This document shows, piece by piece, positions 32,701 through 40,010 of a stretch of DNA of 47,485 nt. Where the stretch lies: assembly GCA_050309435.1 (NCBI GenBank), contig JBNRMJ010000034.1, positions 1 to 47,485 on the forward strand, in the 5' to 3' direction. Below the pieces are notes generated by a model, which made no database searches, was not told the origin of the DNA, and saw only the letters and a list, made by a program, of their open reading frames with translations. This DNA comes from CAYXVJ01 sp050309435. GTDB taxonomy: Bacteria > Bacillota > Clostridia > Saccharofermentanales > Fastidiosipilaceae. Numbering within the stretch: position 1 is the first letter of the stretch; each line of letters starts with the position of its first letter. The translations under genes were made by a program, and so were the position numbers.

Positions 32701-33022
32701 GGAAGCCCGGGCACGCACGAATCATATGGCGGATGCAGGGCGTCAGACTCGTGTCGAACACAACACGGTCCGCACGCCGGCGCTTGCGGATATCGAAGCT
32801 GTCGAGGCTGCGGACAACACCTCTGTATTGACAGCAAAAGAAGCAGCCGCGGAGATGGTAGCTTACCATGAGCGCGAGCCGGAGTCCTCGGGCGATGAAG
32901 GTGAAACTGCTTTCCCCGAGCCGGTCGAGGATGATGAGATAAATGAATCCGGTGAAACGGAGCTCGCGAATGAGACTGCGGCAGAAAGTGAGCCCGAGAA
33001 CCGGAGCGGAGAAGAGTCCTGA
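29738..33022 (+). CDS. YfhO-family multi-spanning membrane protein with charged cytosolic ends
   Basis: About 1094 aa. A basic N-terminal tail (about 1-85), then about a dozen helices, a large beta-rich extracytoplasmic region (about 560-940), a last helix near 945-967 and a 125-residue cytosolic tail that turns from basic to strongly acidic. Typical signs are TTPLTIDLYHQYAPFLAELR, SWNGGLGMNFYALMAYYLASPLN and, before the last helix, LELPAGTHEIELKYTPPGF. In Bacillus YfhO acts in glycosylation of lipoteichoic acid. I chose TTG 29738 because GGACGGAGG lies 7 nt upstream; the ATG at 29714 has no ribosome binding site and would put that sequence inside the gene. Not clear whether it is cotranscribed with rsmI. 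Confidence 0.85.
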   Translation: MQSKNDRLKRKSKSESTDIEENQGQAAVRHTVRPGTRDSGITNIAGGKRSLQDLARIEKRESKRMEKKNRRMQRSGLPMSPTRTLFMSFFFPFIIMTVAFAAQGMWPVRDTTPLTIDLYHQYAPFLAELRTKMLNFDSVFYSWNGGLGMNFYALMAYYLASPLNVLMLLFPPNFLSEAVTVLTLLKIGLIGLGFSYMLREVYSPYGLRTIAAKEPSRVTYGSETATDWGQILMSTAFALSGFMLAYSWDIMWLDPIIMLPLIITGMYRLIKDGRFVLYVVSLSFAIIFNYYIALFICMFTALYFFVLYVSVSPDIDRAVLNKPAYFFRRLSQFAGASLLGGLISAFMSLPTYLALQITSATDDAFPSTWRLSFDFFEFIARHLIDMEPKIRSGLPNIYMGLIVFILLPVYVMAKNIRLSEKLAHLAIMAFLYISFNSNMLNFIWHGMHYPNQLPYRYAFVYSFVLVIMMYRAFSGLKEMSGTQLAIGPMAGIIYIVMAERLIPEEVDHETAMVSVFFLILLTAALSLLRNKQRTFRFVMQALAVVMVAEILVNTIVTITTIHINESYTRRSSFNGDFDEVRDELAWIADIEGDESFYRTELIQQKTTNSPALYGYKGFTIFSSTSYEETARLMRKLGYHGNNINSYKYMSSTPLLNSIFGIEYLINKDEAIRDPLLEKMDSGSSLYSYRNPYALSLGFMVSPSIHNWNVTSGTPFQIQDDFAAKAAGSESIFDPLEIVTESAINMNDDNGSLRGGYAYVPSVADDSSEITLIIDNPVGRHVFFHIDTVFSMSVYATVNSPVQNAESNSIVFDDTRSINKPEIFDLGYVEAGETVRIKVNIAANEGGRFKISAAALNEEVYTGTMEKLAAGNLEISSYNSRKVKGRVTAAEAGVLFLSMPYDESWVATVNGVEQELVSVAKGLSGLELPAGTHEIELKYTPPGFWIGVMLSLFGILILLIALLIWRNMAGKRREQEMRASLALRQRREMEARARTNHMADAGRQTRVEHNTVRTPALADIEAVEAADNTSVLTAKEAAAEMVAYHEREPESSGDEGETAFPEPVEDDEINESGETELANETAAESEPENRSGEES

Positions 33023-33095
33023 TTTTTAGAAAACGCTGAAAAACGTCGAAAAACGTCGGAATTGGCAGGAATATTCACATAATTTAAAAAAGAGC

Positions 33096-33123
33096 TTGAC
33101 ATCCTTTTGAAAGGTGCTAGAAT
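33096..33123 (+). promoter_or_regulatory. Promoter of rplM-rpsI
   Basis: TTGACA 33096-33101 and TAGAAT 33118-33123, with a 16-bp spacer. About 75 nt of leader follow before rplM. Confidence 0.72.
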
Positions 33124-33152
33124 GAACAAGCATTTTACGAAGGTATGTCATT

Positions 33153-33185
33153 TGTCTGCATGTTATTGGGATCGGATGGCAGACA
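33153..33185 (+). promoter_or_regulatory. Hairpin in the rplM leader
   Basis: TGTCTGC 33153-33159 pairs perfectly with GCAGACA 33179-33185. L13 leaders with structured RNA that regulate the operon are known in Bacillota; I cannot align this one by eye, so it is a candidate only. Confidence 0.35.
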
Positions 33186-33203
33186 GTAATGGAGGTATAA
33201 AGC

Positions 33204-33638
33204 ATGAGTACATATATGGCGAAGGGTTCAGAGATCGAGCGCGCCTGGTATGTGGTAGACGCAGCCGGTAAGACACTGGGCCGTCTCACAACAGAGATCG
33301 CTATGGTCCTGATGGGCAAGAACAAGCCCACCTACACACCTTTCCTGGACACCGGTGACTATGTTATCGTCATTAACGCCGAACAGGTTAAGGTTACAGG
33401 CAATAAGGCACAGAATAAGATTTACTCTTACCACACCGGATATCCGGGCGGTTTGAAGGAAAGTAACTTCAACACCATGATTCAGAAGCGTCCCGAGCGT
33501 GTCATCGAGCTGGCCGTTAAGGGCATGTTGCCGAAAAACGCTCTTGGTCGTCAGATGATCAAAAAGTTGAAGGTTTACGCCGGCAGCGAGCACCCGCATG
33601 AAGCACAGATGCCTGTGGTTCTGGATATCAAGGCGTAA
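33204..33638 (+). CDS. rplM: Ribosomal protein uL13
   Basis: 144 aa, normal length. Large-subunit protein, starting MSTYMAKGSEIERAWYVVDA and containing GKTLGRLTTEIAMVLMGKNKPTYTP and GMLPKNALGRQMIKKLKVY, the family signatures. GGAGGT lies 10 nt before the ATG. It is cotranscribed with rpsI, 15 nt downstream, as in nearly all bacteria. Confidence 0.98.
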   Translation: MSTYMAKGSEIERAWYVVDAAGKTLGRLTTEIAMVLMGKNKPTYTPFLDTGDYVIVINAEQVKVTGNKAQNKIYSYHTGYPGGLKESNFNTMIQKRPERVIELAVKGMLPKNALGRQMIKKLKVYAGSEHPHEAQMPVVLDIKA

Positions 33639-33653
33639 GGGGAGGAATTATAA

Positions 33654-34061
33654 ATGTCTGCTAAAGTTGCGAAAGTTTATTTCTGGGGTACCGGCCGTCG
33701 TAAGAACGCTGTTGCCCGTGTTCGTCTCCTGCCCGGTAACGGTAAAATCACGGTTAACGGTAAGGACATCGAAGAGTATTTCGGTCTCGAGACCCTGAAG
33801 CTCATCATCCGTCAGCCCCTGGTTTTGACCAACACGCTCGACAAGTTTGATGTTCTCGTTAAGGTCGAAGGCGGCGGACTCAGCGGTCAGGCCGGTGCGA
33901 TCCGTCATGGTATCGCTCGTGCTCTGAACGTAGCCGATGCAGAGGCCTACCGCGCTGATCTGAAGAAAGCCGGTTTCCTCACACGTGATTCGCGTATGAA
34001 GGAGCGTAAGAAATACGGTCTCAAAAAGGCTCGTAAGGCTTCACAGTTCTCCAAGCGTTAA
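33654..34061 (+). CDS. rpsI: Ribosomal protein uS9
   Basis: 135 aa. Small-subunit protein with GTGRRKNAVARVRL near the N terminus, GGGLSGQAGAIRHGIARAL in the middle and the C-terminal KKYGLKKARKASQFSKR, whose final basic residues reach the decoding centre. GGGGAGGA lies 10 nt before the ATG. A terminator follows at 34101. Confidence 0.98.
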   Translation: MSAKVAKVYFWGTGRRKNAVARVRLLPGNGKITVNGKDIEEYFGLETLKLIIRQPLVLTNTLDKFDVLVKVEGGGLSGQAGAIRHGIARALNVADAEAYRADLKKAGFLTRDSRMKERKKYGLKKARKASQFSKR

Positions 34062-34100
34062 TTCAGGCTTCGGACAATCAAAGCAAGTATGCAAAACGAG

Positions 34101-34134
34101 AGGCGAAAGGCTGTTATGGCTTTTCGCCTTTTCT
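34101..34134 (+). terminator. Terminator of rplM-rpsI
   Basis: AGGCGAAAGGC 34101-34111 pairs with GCTTTTCGCCT 34119-34129 (one G-U pair), followed by a TTTTC tail. Confidence 0.85.
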
Positions 34135-34180
34135 ATGTGAATACTGGTAATAAGCTCTAGCTCGAAGCTATGGTTAAACA

Positions 34181-34189
34181 TGATACAAT
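34181..34189 (+). promoter_or_regulatory. Extended -10 promoter of dgkA-tsaE-tsaB-rimI
   Basis: TGA followed by TACAAT (34184-34189) forms an extended -10 element; the -35 box is weak. It is about 52 nt upstream of the dgkA ATG. Confidence 0.5.
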
Positions 34190-34241
34190 GAGCATACAGT
34201 TGCCGAAAGTCGTACATTGATTCCGGACAGAAGAGGTATGT

Positions 34242-34694
34242 ATGAAGGATTTAAAGCCCGATTCCGATCAGGGAGATAAAATATCTTTATTTTCTCAAAC
34301 AGAGATCGATACGGATGAGATATTGAACGGCAATCGCAGTTTCATCAAGTCCGTGCGCATCGCTGCCTGGGGTTTTCGCCAGGCGGTCTACGACCGGAAT
34401 TTCAAAATCCAGCTGACAATCGCTTCACTCGTCCTCATTTTGGCTGCCGTGCTCAGGCTTGATGCACTTCGCTGGGCCGTACTGATTCTCAGCATTTCAC
34501 TGGTTATCAGCTTGGAACTGATTAATACGGCGCTGGAGAAAAATGTTGATCTGGCCAGTCACGAGCACTATCATCCTCTGGCCAAGGCCGCCAAAGATAT
34601 CGCCGCAGGGGCTGTTTTATTCGCCTCGATCGTATCGGTTGTCATTGGTCTGATTATTTTGGGACCTCCATTATGGCAGGTATTATTTGGTTAA
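34242..34694 (+). CDS. dgkA: Diacylglycerol/undecaprenol kinase
   Basis: 150 aa. Small trimeric membrane kinase of the Gram-positive type. The core RSFIKSVRIAAWGFRQAVYDRNFKIQ precedes the first membrane helix; the second helix carries ELINTALEKNVDLASHEHYHPLAKAAKDIAAGAVLF, the catalytic segment with its conserved Glu and Asp. Gram-positive members phosphorylate undecaprenol. The first 37 residues are a hydrophilic extension. Near the end, GCAGGT could serve the downstream tsaE. Confidence 0.9.
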   Translation: MKDLKPDSDQGDKISLFSQTEIDTDEILNGNRSFIKSVRIAAWGFRQAVYDRNFKIQLTIASLVLILAAVLRLDALRWAVLILSISLVISLELINTALEKNVDLASHEHYHPLAKAAKDIAAGAVLFASIVSVVIGLIILGPPLWQVLFG

Positions 34695-34698
34695 ATTT

Positions 34699-35283
34699 AT
34701 GCATCTGCGAATTATTTCTCGAAACGAATACGCTACCGTATCTTTAGGTCGCTTCCTGGGAGCCAACCTGCCTTCCTGTGTATTAGCGCTTGATGGTGAT
34801 TTGGGCGTCGGAAAAACACATTTTGTTGCGGGAGTTGCCGAGGGTCTGGGTTACCGTGGCCATGTAAGCAGTCCGACATTCACGCTTGTCAGCGAATACG
34901 ATGACGAGGATGTCAGACTTCCTCTTTATCACATGGATGCGTATCGTCTGCCTTCGGCCGAAGCTTTTTTCGATGCCGGACTGGATGAGTACTTTGCAAG
35001 AGGGGGAATATGCATGATTGAATGGGCATCTCTGGTTCGCCCGGCTCTCCCGACGGATGCAATACAGCTTTATTTCGTCCGATCAGACGAGCAAGAAGAC
35101 GGCGATGCGGATCAAGATTTACCCGGCGGAGACTCAGCCGCCATTCAAATCGAGTTACCTCTTGACTTATCGCCTCGCCAAATCGATATGGACTGGCCCG
35201 ACCTCCCGCAGTTTTCGGGGATTCCCGAACATTTAATCGAGGCAATCAAAGAGGGAAGTATAAGCGGTTTGGAATTGCTCTAA
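34699..35283 (+). CDS. tsaE: tRNA t6A synthesis ATPase TsaE
   Basis: 194 aa. P-loop GDLGVGKTHF, then SSPTFTLVSEY and LYHMDAYRL, the TsaE signatures. It powers the TsaBDE complex that makes threonylcarbamoyladenosine at position 37 of ANN-decoding tRNAs. An acidic insertion (about 125-145, QEDGDADQDLPGGD) is unusual. The start is uncertain: ATG 34699 has no ribosome binding site, while TTG 34687 overlaps dgkA and has AGG 6 nt upstream; I give the ATG because it aligns in length with the family. Followed by tsaB and rimI. Confidence 0.9.
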   Translation: MHLRIISRNEYATVSLGRFLGANLPSCVLALDGDLGVGKTHFVAGVAEGLGYRGHVSSPTFTLVSEYDDEDVRLPLYHMDAYRLPSAEAFFDAGLDEYFARGGICMIEWASLVRPALPTDAIQLYFVRSDEQEDGDADQDLPGGDSAAIQIELPLDLSPRQIDMDWPDLPQFSGIPEHLIEAIKEGSISGLELL

Positions 35284-35348
35284 ATGGAATGTTCTGTTTT
35301 CCAATCGATATTATGAAACAGACTCATGTGGAAGTTAAGGTATTAGGT

Positions 35349-36065
35349 ATGAAGATATTAGCAATCGATACATCGGGACCTGTCTGTTCGGCGGCTGTTG
35401 CTCTGGATGGACGCATTGCCGCGGAAATCAAGCTGGACATGGGACGCACGCACTCGACTCAGATAATGCCGGCTATCGATGCCGTGTTGAGCATGAGTGA
35501 TACATCTCTTGGTGATCTGGATTATCTGGCCGTAACCGTCGGCCCCGGTTCCTTCACCGGCTTGCGTATCGGAATTGCGACTGCTCAGGGTCTGGCCGTG
35601 GCAACGGGACTTAAAGTCGTAGCGTTGTCATCCTTGGCCGTTATGGCAGAAGCATATCGTTCGCTGGATCAGGCGGTCTTACCTATGATCGATGCACGCA
35701 ATAAACGAGCTTTCATCGGGCTTTGGAAAAACGATCAGGTATTGCTTGAAGAAGACTTGATCAGTCTGGAGGAATGTGCCGTTCGTATCCTTCAAATCGA
35801 AGAGGAAAAACGTCCCCGTACCATCATCGTCAGCGGTGATGCCAGTACTGTTGCCGAAATCTGGCCTCCTTTTTCAGAGCGCTTGGAAGACGCGGGAATT
35901 TCACTTCACTATACAAGAGACCGTGCTCCTCTGGCAGGCGCCGCTGCTGAACTGGCCTTGCGTTTACTCGAGGAAAAACCCGATTCGGCGGTGGATGCGT
36001 CTTTGCTATCTGCGTCGTATTTATCGTTGACATCCGCAGAAAAGCAATTGGGGATCGAGGTCTGA
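35349..36065 (+). CDS. tsaB: tRNA t6A synthesis protein TsaB
   Basis: 238 aa, standard length. An ASKHA-fold pseudoprotease-like partner of TsaD. The N terminus MKILAIDTSGPVCSAAV, then GRTHSTQIMPAIDAVL, and TVGPGSFTGLRIGIATAQGLA are typical. I chose ATG 35349, 8 nt after AAGG and at the canonical MKILAIDTS; upstream in-frame starts at 35289 or 35322 only add non-homologous residues. TsaD and TsaC are not in the window. The stop is two bases from rimI. Confidence 0.93.
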   Translation: MKILAIDTSGPVCSAAVALDGRIAAEIKLDMGRTHSTQIMPAIDAVLSMSDTSLGDLDYLAVTVGPGSFTGLRIGIATAQGLAVATGLKVVALSSLAVMAEAYRSLDQAVLPMIDARNKRAFIGLWKNDQVLLEEDLISLEECAVRILQIEEEKRPRTIIVSGDASTVAEIWPPFSERLEDAGISLHYTRDRAPLAGAAAELALRLLEEKPDSAVDASLLSASYLSLTSAEKQLGIEV

Positions 36066-36066
36066 G

Positions 36067-36588
36067 ATGGTACTAAATCCTTTTCTCGACAGCAGCTGGT
36101 CTGATACGCTGGAGTATCATGCCAATATTTCCTGGCAGATACGAAAGGCAGTGCGTCGTGATGTACCTGCCCTGGCCGAACTGGAACGGATTACATTTCG
36201 CAAACCCTGGTCTGCCAAGCAGCTGGACGAAGAATTCGATCATCCGGAGCGCTCCTTTTTTCTTCTGGCTTCTGCCTCTCGTGCTCATAAAGAGTATATT
36301 CTTGCTTATATTTCATGGTGGCAAATTCTGGATCAGGCTGATATTCTCAATGTTTCCGTGCATCCGGGATGGCGCAGAAAAGGAATTGCCAGAGCACTCC
36401 TGAATCAGGCCTTATCTGAAATGGAAAAGGATGATATACGTCTGGTCACGTTGGAAGTGGCGAAAAAGAAGAAGGAAGCTCAGGGGCTTTATCTCAGTTG
36501 CGGTTTTTCCTTCGTAGGAGAAATAAAAGGATATTATCCCGAGTACGCGGATGACGCACTTCTGATGAGCAAATCGCTTCAAGAATAG
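36067..36588 (+). CDS. rimI: Ribosomal protein bS18 alanine N-acetyltransferase RimI-like
   Basis: 173 aa GNAT acetyltransferase. The acetyl-CoA site is in VHPGWRRKGIARALLNQAL (the R/Q-x-x-G-x-G/A pattern), preceded by ADILNVSV, and the later GLYLSCGFSFVGEIKGYYPEYADDALLM is typical of RimI. The first 25 residues extend beyond the usual start. GAGGTCTGAG just upstream provides the ribosome binding site. The tsaE-tsaB-rimI order is conserved in many bacteria. Confidence 0.87.
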   Translation: MVLNPFLDSSWSDTLEYHANISWQIRKAVRRDVPALAELERITFRKPWSAKQLDEEFDHPERSFFLLASASRAHKEYILAYISWWQILDQADILNVSVHPGWRRKGIARALLNQALSEMEKDDIRLVTLEVAKKKKEAQGLYLSCGFSFVGEIKGYYPEYADDALLMSKSLQE

Positions 36589-36677
36589 CAAGTTCACCAA
36601 ATCTGAAGCGTTAAATCGTCTCGTTTATAGATTTTATATACAAATAGCACAAGTGAGGTGCATTCCTCTTGTTTAGA

Positions 36678-36706
36678 TTGACAAGCATAAAAGGCTTGGT
36701 TATACT
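36678..36706 (+). promoter_or_regulatory. Near-perfect promoter of the HPr-like gene
   Basis: TTGACA 36678-36683 and TATACT 36701-36706 with 17 bp between. The leader is about 130 nt long and ends with ACCGG 36810-36814/CCGGT 36820-36824, a small stem-loop just before the ribosome binding site at 36827. Confidence 0.75.
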
Positions 36707-36842
36707 TTTATTAACTCGCCGGATGCAATAGAACCACATACTTCTTGCACACCGGCATGAAGGAGACTGTCAGTATAAACGGCTGAAACGGCTCGAAAGT
36801 GACATCTCTACCGGGGGGACCGGTTTGGAGGAAAATATAGCG

Positions 36843-37103
36843 ATGATCAAACGTACTGTAGTATTTAACTGTGATGAATCGATGCACATGAAGGCTATCG
36901 CCGTCCTGATTCAGAAGACTTCTGTTTTCAATTCCAGTATCTGGCTTACCCGTGGCGACCGTCGCGCCAATGCGAAGAGTCTTTTGGGTGTCATGTCTCT
37001 GGGTATCGAAAACGGAATGGAAGTCGAGATTTCGGCCGAAGGCAGTGACGCCGAAGAAGCTGTCGAGAGCGTTGCCAATTATCTATTGAGCCCGCAGCTT
37101 TAA
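36843..37103 (+). CDS. HPr/Crh-like phosphocarrier protein with altered active-site loop
   Basis: 86 aa, the length of HPr. His15 (phosphorylated by Enzyme I in HPr) and Ser46 (phosphorylated by HPr kinase) are at their exact usual positions: MHMKAIA at 14-20 and NAKSLLGVMSLGI at 43-55. The loop differs from the canonical GLHARPA: Arg17 is Lys, Pro18 is Ala, Ala16 is Met. PTS transfer may be reduced, while the Ser46 branch looks intact, so a Crh-like regulatory role is possible. I chose ATG 36843, 10 nt after GGAGGA; TTG 36825 would bury the ribosome binding site. Strong promoter upstream; no ptsI or PTS gene nearby. Confidence 0.82.
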   Translation: MIKRTVVFNCDESMHMKAIAVLIQKTSVFNSSIWLTRGDRRANAKSLLGVMSLGIENGMEVEISAEGSDAEEAVESVANYLLSPQL

Positions 37104-37227
37104 ATCGTCTTGTCATTTGAATAAACGCTACATCAACTTTAATTCTGCTCTTGTTTGTTTTTTTTCATCAGGCAGGATCCGAGCAGATATGAGGTTATGT
37201 TCATTTATTCGTAAATAGGAGGACAAT

Positions 37228-39213
37228 TTGACAGAGAACGAACGGCAGCAGCCTTTCGATGCCAGATTGGATTTGGTTCCGACGAGCCCTGGGGTATACC
37301 TGATGAAGGATGCCGCGGGCTCTGTTATTTATGTCGGAAAAGCCATTAACCTGCGCAATCGCCTGCGTAGTTATTTCACAGCTAATCCCAAAGGATCGGT
37401 CAAGGTCCTTGTAATGATCGATAACATTCGTGATTTCGATTATCTTGTGGCTCAAAATGAGCTCGAAGCACTCGTGCTCGAATCCAATCTGATCAAGCGC
37501 TATCAACCTTTCTATAATATTCTTCTGAAGGATGATCACGATTATCCTTACATAAAGATAACGATGAACGAGCTCTATCCCAGGGTTTTGAAGGCTTATC
37601 GCATCGGCCCGGATCAGAAGGACGGAGCTTTGTACTTCGGGCCTTATCTCAACGGAGATGTCAATCGTGCCATTCAAACACTGCACGATATTTTCCCGAT
37701 GAAGACCTGCAGACGCGAATTCCCCCGTGATGTTGGAAAAGAGCGTCCCTGTCTCAACTACTTTATTCATCGTTGTATCGGCCCTTGTCGCGGCGATGTT
37801 TCGGCAGAAGAATATCGCGGCGTCATGCAGGATGTCGTCGATTTCCTGCGCGGCCGTTATAACGGCATCATCAGTGAAATGAAAGAAGAGATGCAGATTG
37901 CTTCCGAAAACATGGAGTTTGAAAAGGCTGCCCGGGTAAGGGATCGAATCCGTTCTCTCGAAGTGCTCAGCCGACAGCAAACGGCCGTATCCTCACAGGA
38001 TTTCGACGCTGATGCACTGGGCATCGAGCGCGGCCCGGTAGAGATTTGCATTCTGAAACTCGAGGTTCGCGGCGGAAAAATCACCGGCACCTCTACGTTT
38101 TTCTTCGATGCGGGTACAGACACGGACAGCGAAATTATGACGGCTTTTATCAGTCAGTATTATCCTCAAGCTGCTTTTGTACCCCGGCAGATTCTGCTGG
38201 GTACGGCTTTGGATGAAGAAGGTTCGCTCGAGCTGGAAACATCGCTAAGCGAACTTGCCGGTCGAAAAGTCACGCTTCATGTGCCCGAACGTGGCAGCAA
38301 GCGTCAGATTCTGGACATGGCCAATAAGAATGCGGCCGAGACACTCAGGCGTCGCCGGCTTTTAAGCGGCAGTTCTCAGGAGGCAATCGACGAAGGACTT
38401 CGCTTACTGGGTGAGTTCACGTCGTGCCCCGAAGCACCGGCACGAATCGAAGCATACGATATCGCCAACCTCGGCGCGGATGACAAGGCTTGTTCCATGA
38501 TTGTTTTTACACACGGGAAAGCTTCCAAGAAGGATTACCGTCAGTTCAAGATCAAGCAGGTGGAAGGACAAGACGATTACGCCTCGCTATACGAAGCGAT
38601 CGGTCGAAGACTGGATCATTTGGGAGAAGAGCGTTTTGGTAAAAAACCGGATCTTATCCTGGTGGACGGCGGCCTGCAGCATGTGGCCGTGATCAGCCGG
38701 CTGCTGGCGGAGCGAAAACTTGATATACCTTTGGCAGGTATGGTGAAAGACCGGCGGCATCGGACCCGGGGACTGGCCCTGCCTTCCGGCCAAATCGTCG
38801 AACTGGCCAGATCTGTTGGTATCGGCGATAACGGCGGAGCTGCGGATTCCGGTAGACATGTCGCTGAATTTGACGAGAGCGTGGCCCGTCTGGAAGTCGA
38901 TCTTTCCGCTTTGGACAGAGAACAGATCTTTCGCGTGCTGCGCATGATTACGGCGATCCAAAACGAAGCACATCGTTTCGCCGGAAGGTATCAGAAAAAA
39001 CTCGCAAGCAAACGACAAACAAAGTTCAAGCTGGAGAGTATTCCGGGTATCGGACCGGCCAGACGAAAGGCCTTGTTGCAGGCGATGGGATCGATCAAGA
39101 ATATCAGCGAAGCGAGCGTGGCAGAACTAGTCGAGAAGGTTCCCGGTTTAGGAGAGAAGCAGGCACGTTCGATCTACCTTCATTTTCATCCGGAAGAAGG
39201 TGAGCAGACATGA
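37228..39213 (+). CDS. uvrC: UvrABC endonuclease subunit C
   Basis: 661 aa. Nucleotide excision repair endonuclease. Domains: GIY-YIG N-terminal nuclease (about 15-95, TSPGVYLMKDAAGSVIYVGKAINLRNRL), a Cys motif region (CLNYFIHRCIGPC), the UVR domain that binds UvrB (about 205-245), the RNase H-like 5' nuclease domain (about 390-580, beginning RIEAYDIANLG) and helix-hairpin-helix repeats at the end (IPGIGPARRKALLQAMG). A segment of about 35 residues (SVGIGDNGGAADSGRHVAEF onwards, about 530-565) seems longer than usual. Start is TTG 37228, with AGGAGG 5 nt upstream. Its stop overlaps the metallophosphoesterase start. Confidence 0.95.
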   Translation: MTENERQQPFDARLDLVPTSPGVYLMKDAAGSVIYVGKAINLRNRLRSYFTANPKGSVKVLVMIDNIRDFDYLVAQNELEALVLESNLIKRYQPFYNILLKDDHDYPYIKITMNELYPRVLKAYRIGPDQKDGALYFGPYLNGDVNRAIQTLHDIFPMKTCRREFPRDVGKERPCLNYFIHRCIGPCRGDVSAEEYRGVMQDVVDFLRGRYNGIISEMKEEMQIASENMEFEKAARVRDRIRSLEVLSRQQTAVSSQDFDADALGIERGPVEICILKLEVRGGKITGTSTFFFDAGTDTDSEIMTAFISQYYPQAAFVPRQILLGTALDEEGSLELETSLSELAGRKVTLHVPERGSKRQILDMANKNAAETLRRRRLLSGSSQEAIDEGLRLLGEFTSCPEAPARIEAYDIANLGADDKACSMIVFTHGKASKKDYRQFKIKQVEGQDDYASLYEAIGRRLDHLGEERFGKKPDLILVDGGLQHVAVISRLLAERKLDIPLAGMVKDRRHRTRGLALPSGQIVELARSVGIGDNGGAADSGRHVAEFDESVARLEVDLSALDREQIFRVLRMITAIQNEAHRFAGRYQKKLASKRQTKFKLESIPGIGPARRKALLQAMGSIKNISEASVAELVEKVPGLGEKQARSIYLHFHPEEGEQT

Positions 39214-39992
39214 GTATCTGGGCTTTATCTGATCCGCATCTTTCCTTTGCCAGTGATAAACCGATGGATGTTTTTGGATCGCACTGGATGAATCATCCGG
39301 AGATGATCCGGGAAAACTGGATCGCGGTCGTCAAGGAAGACGATACGGTTCTTATGCCCGGTGACATTTCCTGGGGGATGAATTTCAGGGAGGTATTACC
39401 GGATCTGGCTTTTATCCATGCTCTACCCGGGAAAAAGCTCTTGGGTCGGGGTAATCACGACTACTGGTGGAACTCGCTGAGCAAGCTGGATGCGCTTTGT
39501 GCCGAAGAAGGTCTTCACAGCATCTCCTTCATGCGTAATAATGCTTTTCTCGTGGAAGACGTGGTTGTGGCCAATACGAGAGGCTGGCTGCTGCCGGAAG
39601 ATCGGGATTTTACGCAGCAGGATTTGAAAATATACCGCCGCGAGCTGATCCGGCTTCGTTTGAGTCTGGAAGCCGCCGCCAAACTGAGGGACAAGGATCA
39701 GGCTTTACTTGCGACGACGCATTATCCGCCGCTCGGTCCCCGGGGAAAGCCCACCGAAGTGACGGATCTGTTCGAAGAGTACGGCGTGACGGCATGTATT
39801 TACGGACATGTACACGGGAAGTCGCCGCACTTTTCGTTTAACGGAATGTTAAATGGAATTTCATATAAAAATACGGCCTGTGATTTCCTGGATTTCAAAC
39901 CTTTACTGCTGTACGGAGCAAGCGATCGGGTCTCCTGCTTGCCCTACTTCGAAGCAAAGGGCTATAATGATTCTGATTTAACAGAAACTTAA
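39210..39992 (+). CDS. Calcineurin-like metallophosphoesterase
   Basis: 260 aa. The five metal-binding motifs are in order: SDPHL (D-x-H), PGDISW (GD), GNHDYWW (GNHD), TTHYPPLG (H) and YGHVHG (GHxH). It probably binds two metals and hydrolyses a phosphoester or nucleotide; the substrate is not readable. It overlaps the uvrC stop by 4 nt (ATGA) and precedes yicC by a short gap, so it is in the same operon. No signal peptide is present. Confidence 0.87.
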   Translation: MSIWALSDPHLSFASDKPMDVFGSHWMNHPEMIRENWIAVVKEDDTVLMPGDISWGMNFREVLPDLAFIHALPGKKLLGRGNHDYWWNSLSKLDALCAEEGLHSISFMRNNAFLVEDVVVANTRGWLLPEDRDFTQQDLKIYRRELIRLRLSLEAAAKLRDKDQALLATTHYPPLGPRGKPTEVTDLFEEYGVTACIYGHVHGKSPHFSFNGMLNGISYKNTACDFLDFKPLLLYGASDRVSCLPYFEAKGYNDSDLTET

Positions 39993-40010
39993 CATTTGTT
40001 GGAGGATTGC

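Noticed and set aside
33034..33056. Short tandem repeat GAAAAACGTC before the rplM promoter
   Set aside because: Only two copies of about ten bases, at the end of a gene, without symmetry or a T tract; not enough to call a functional element.
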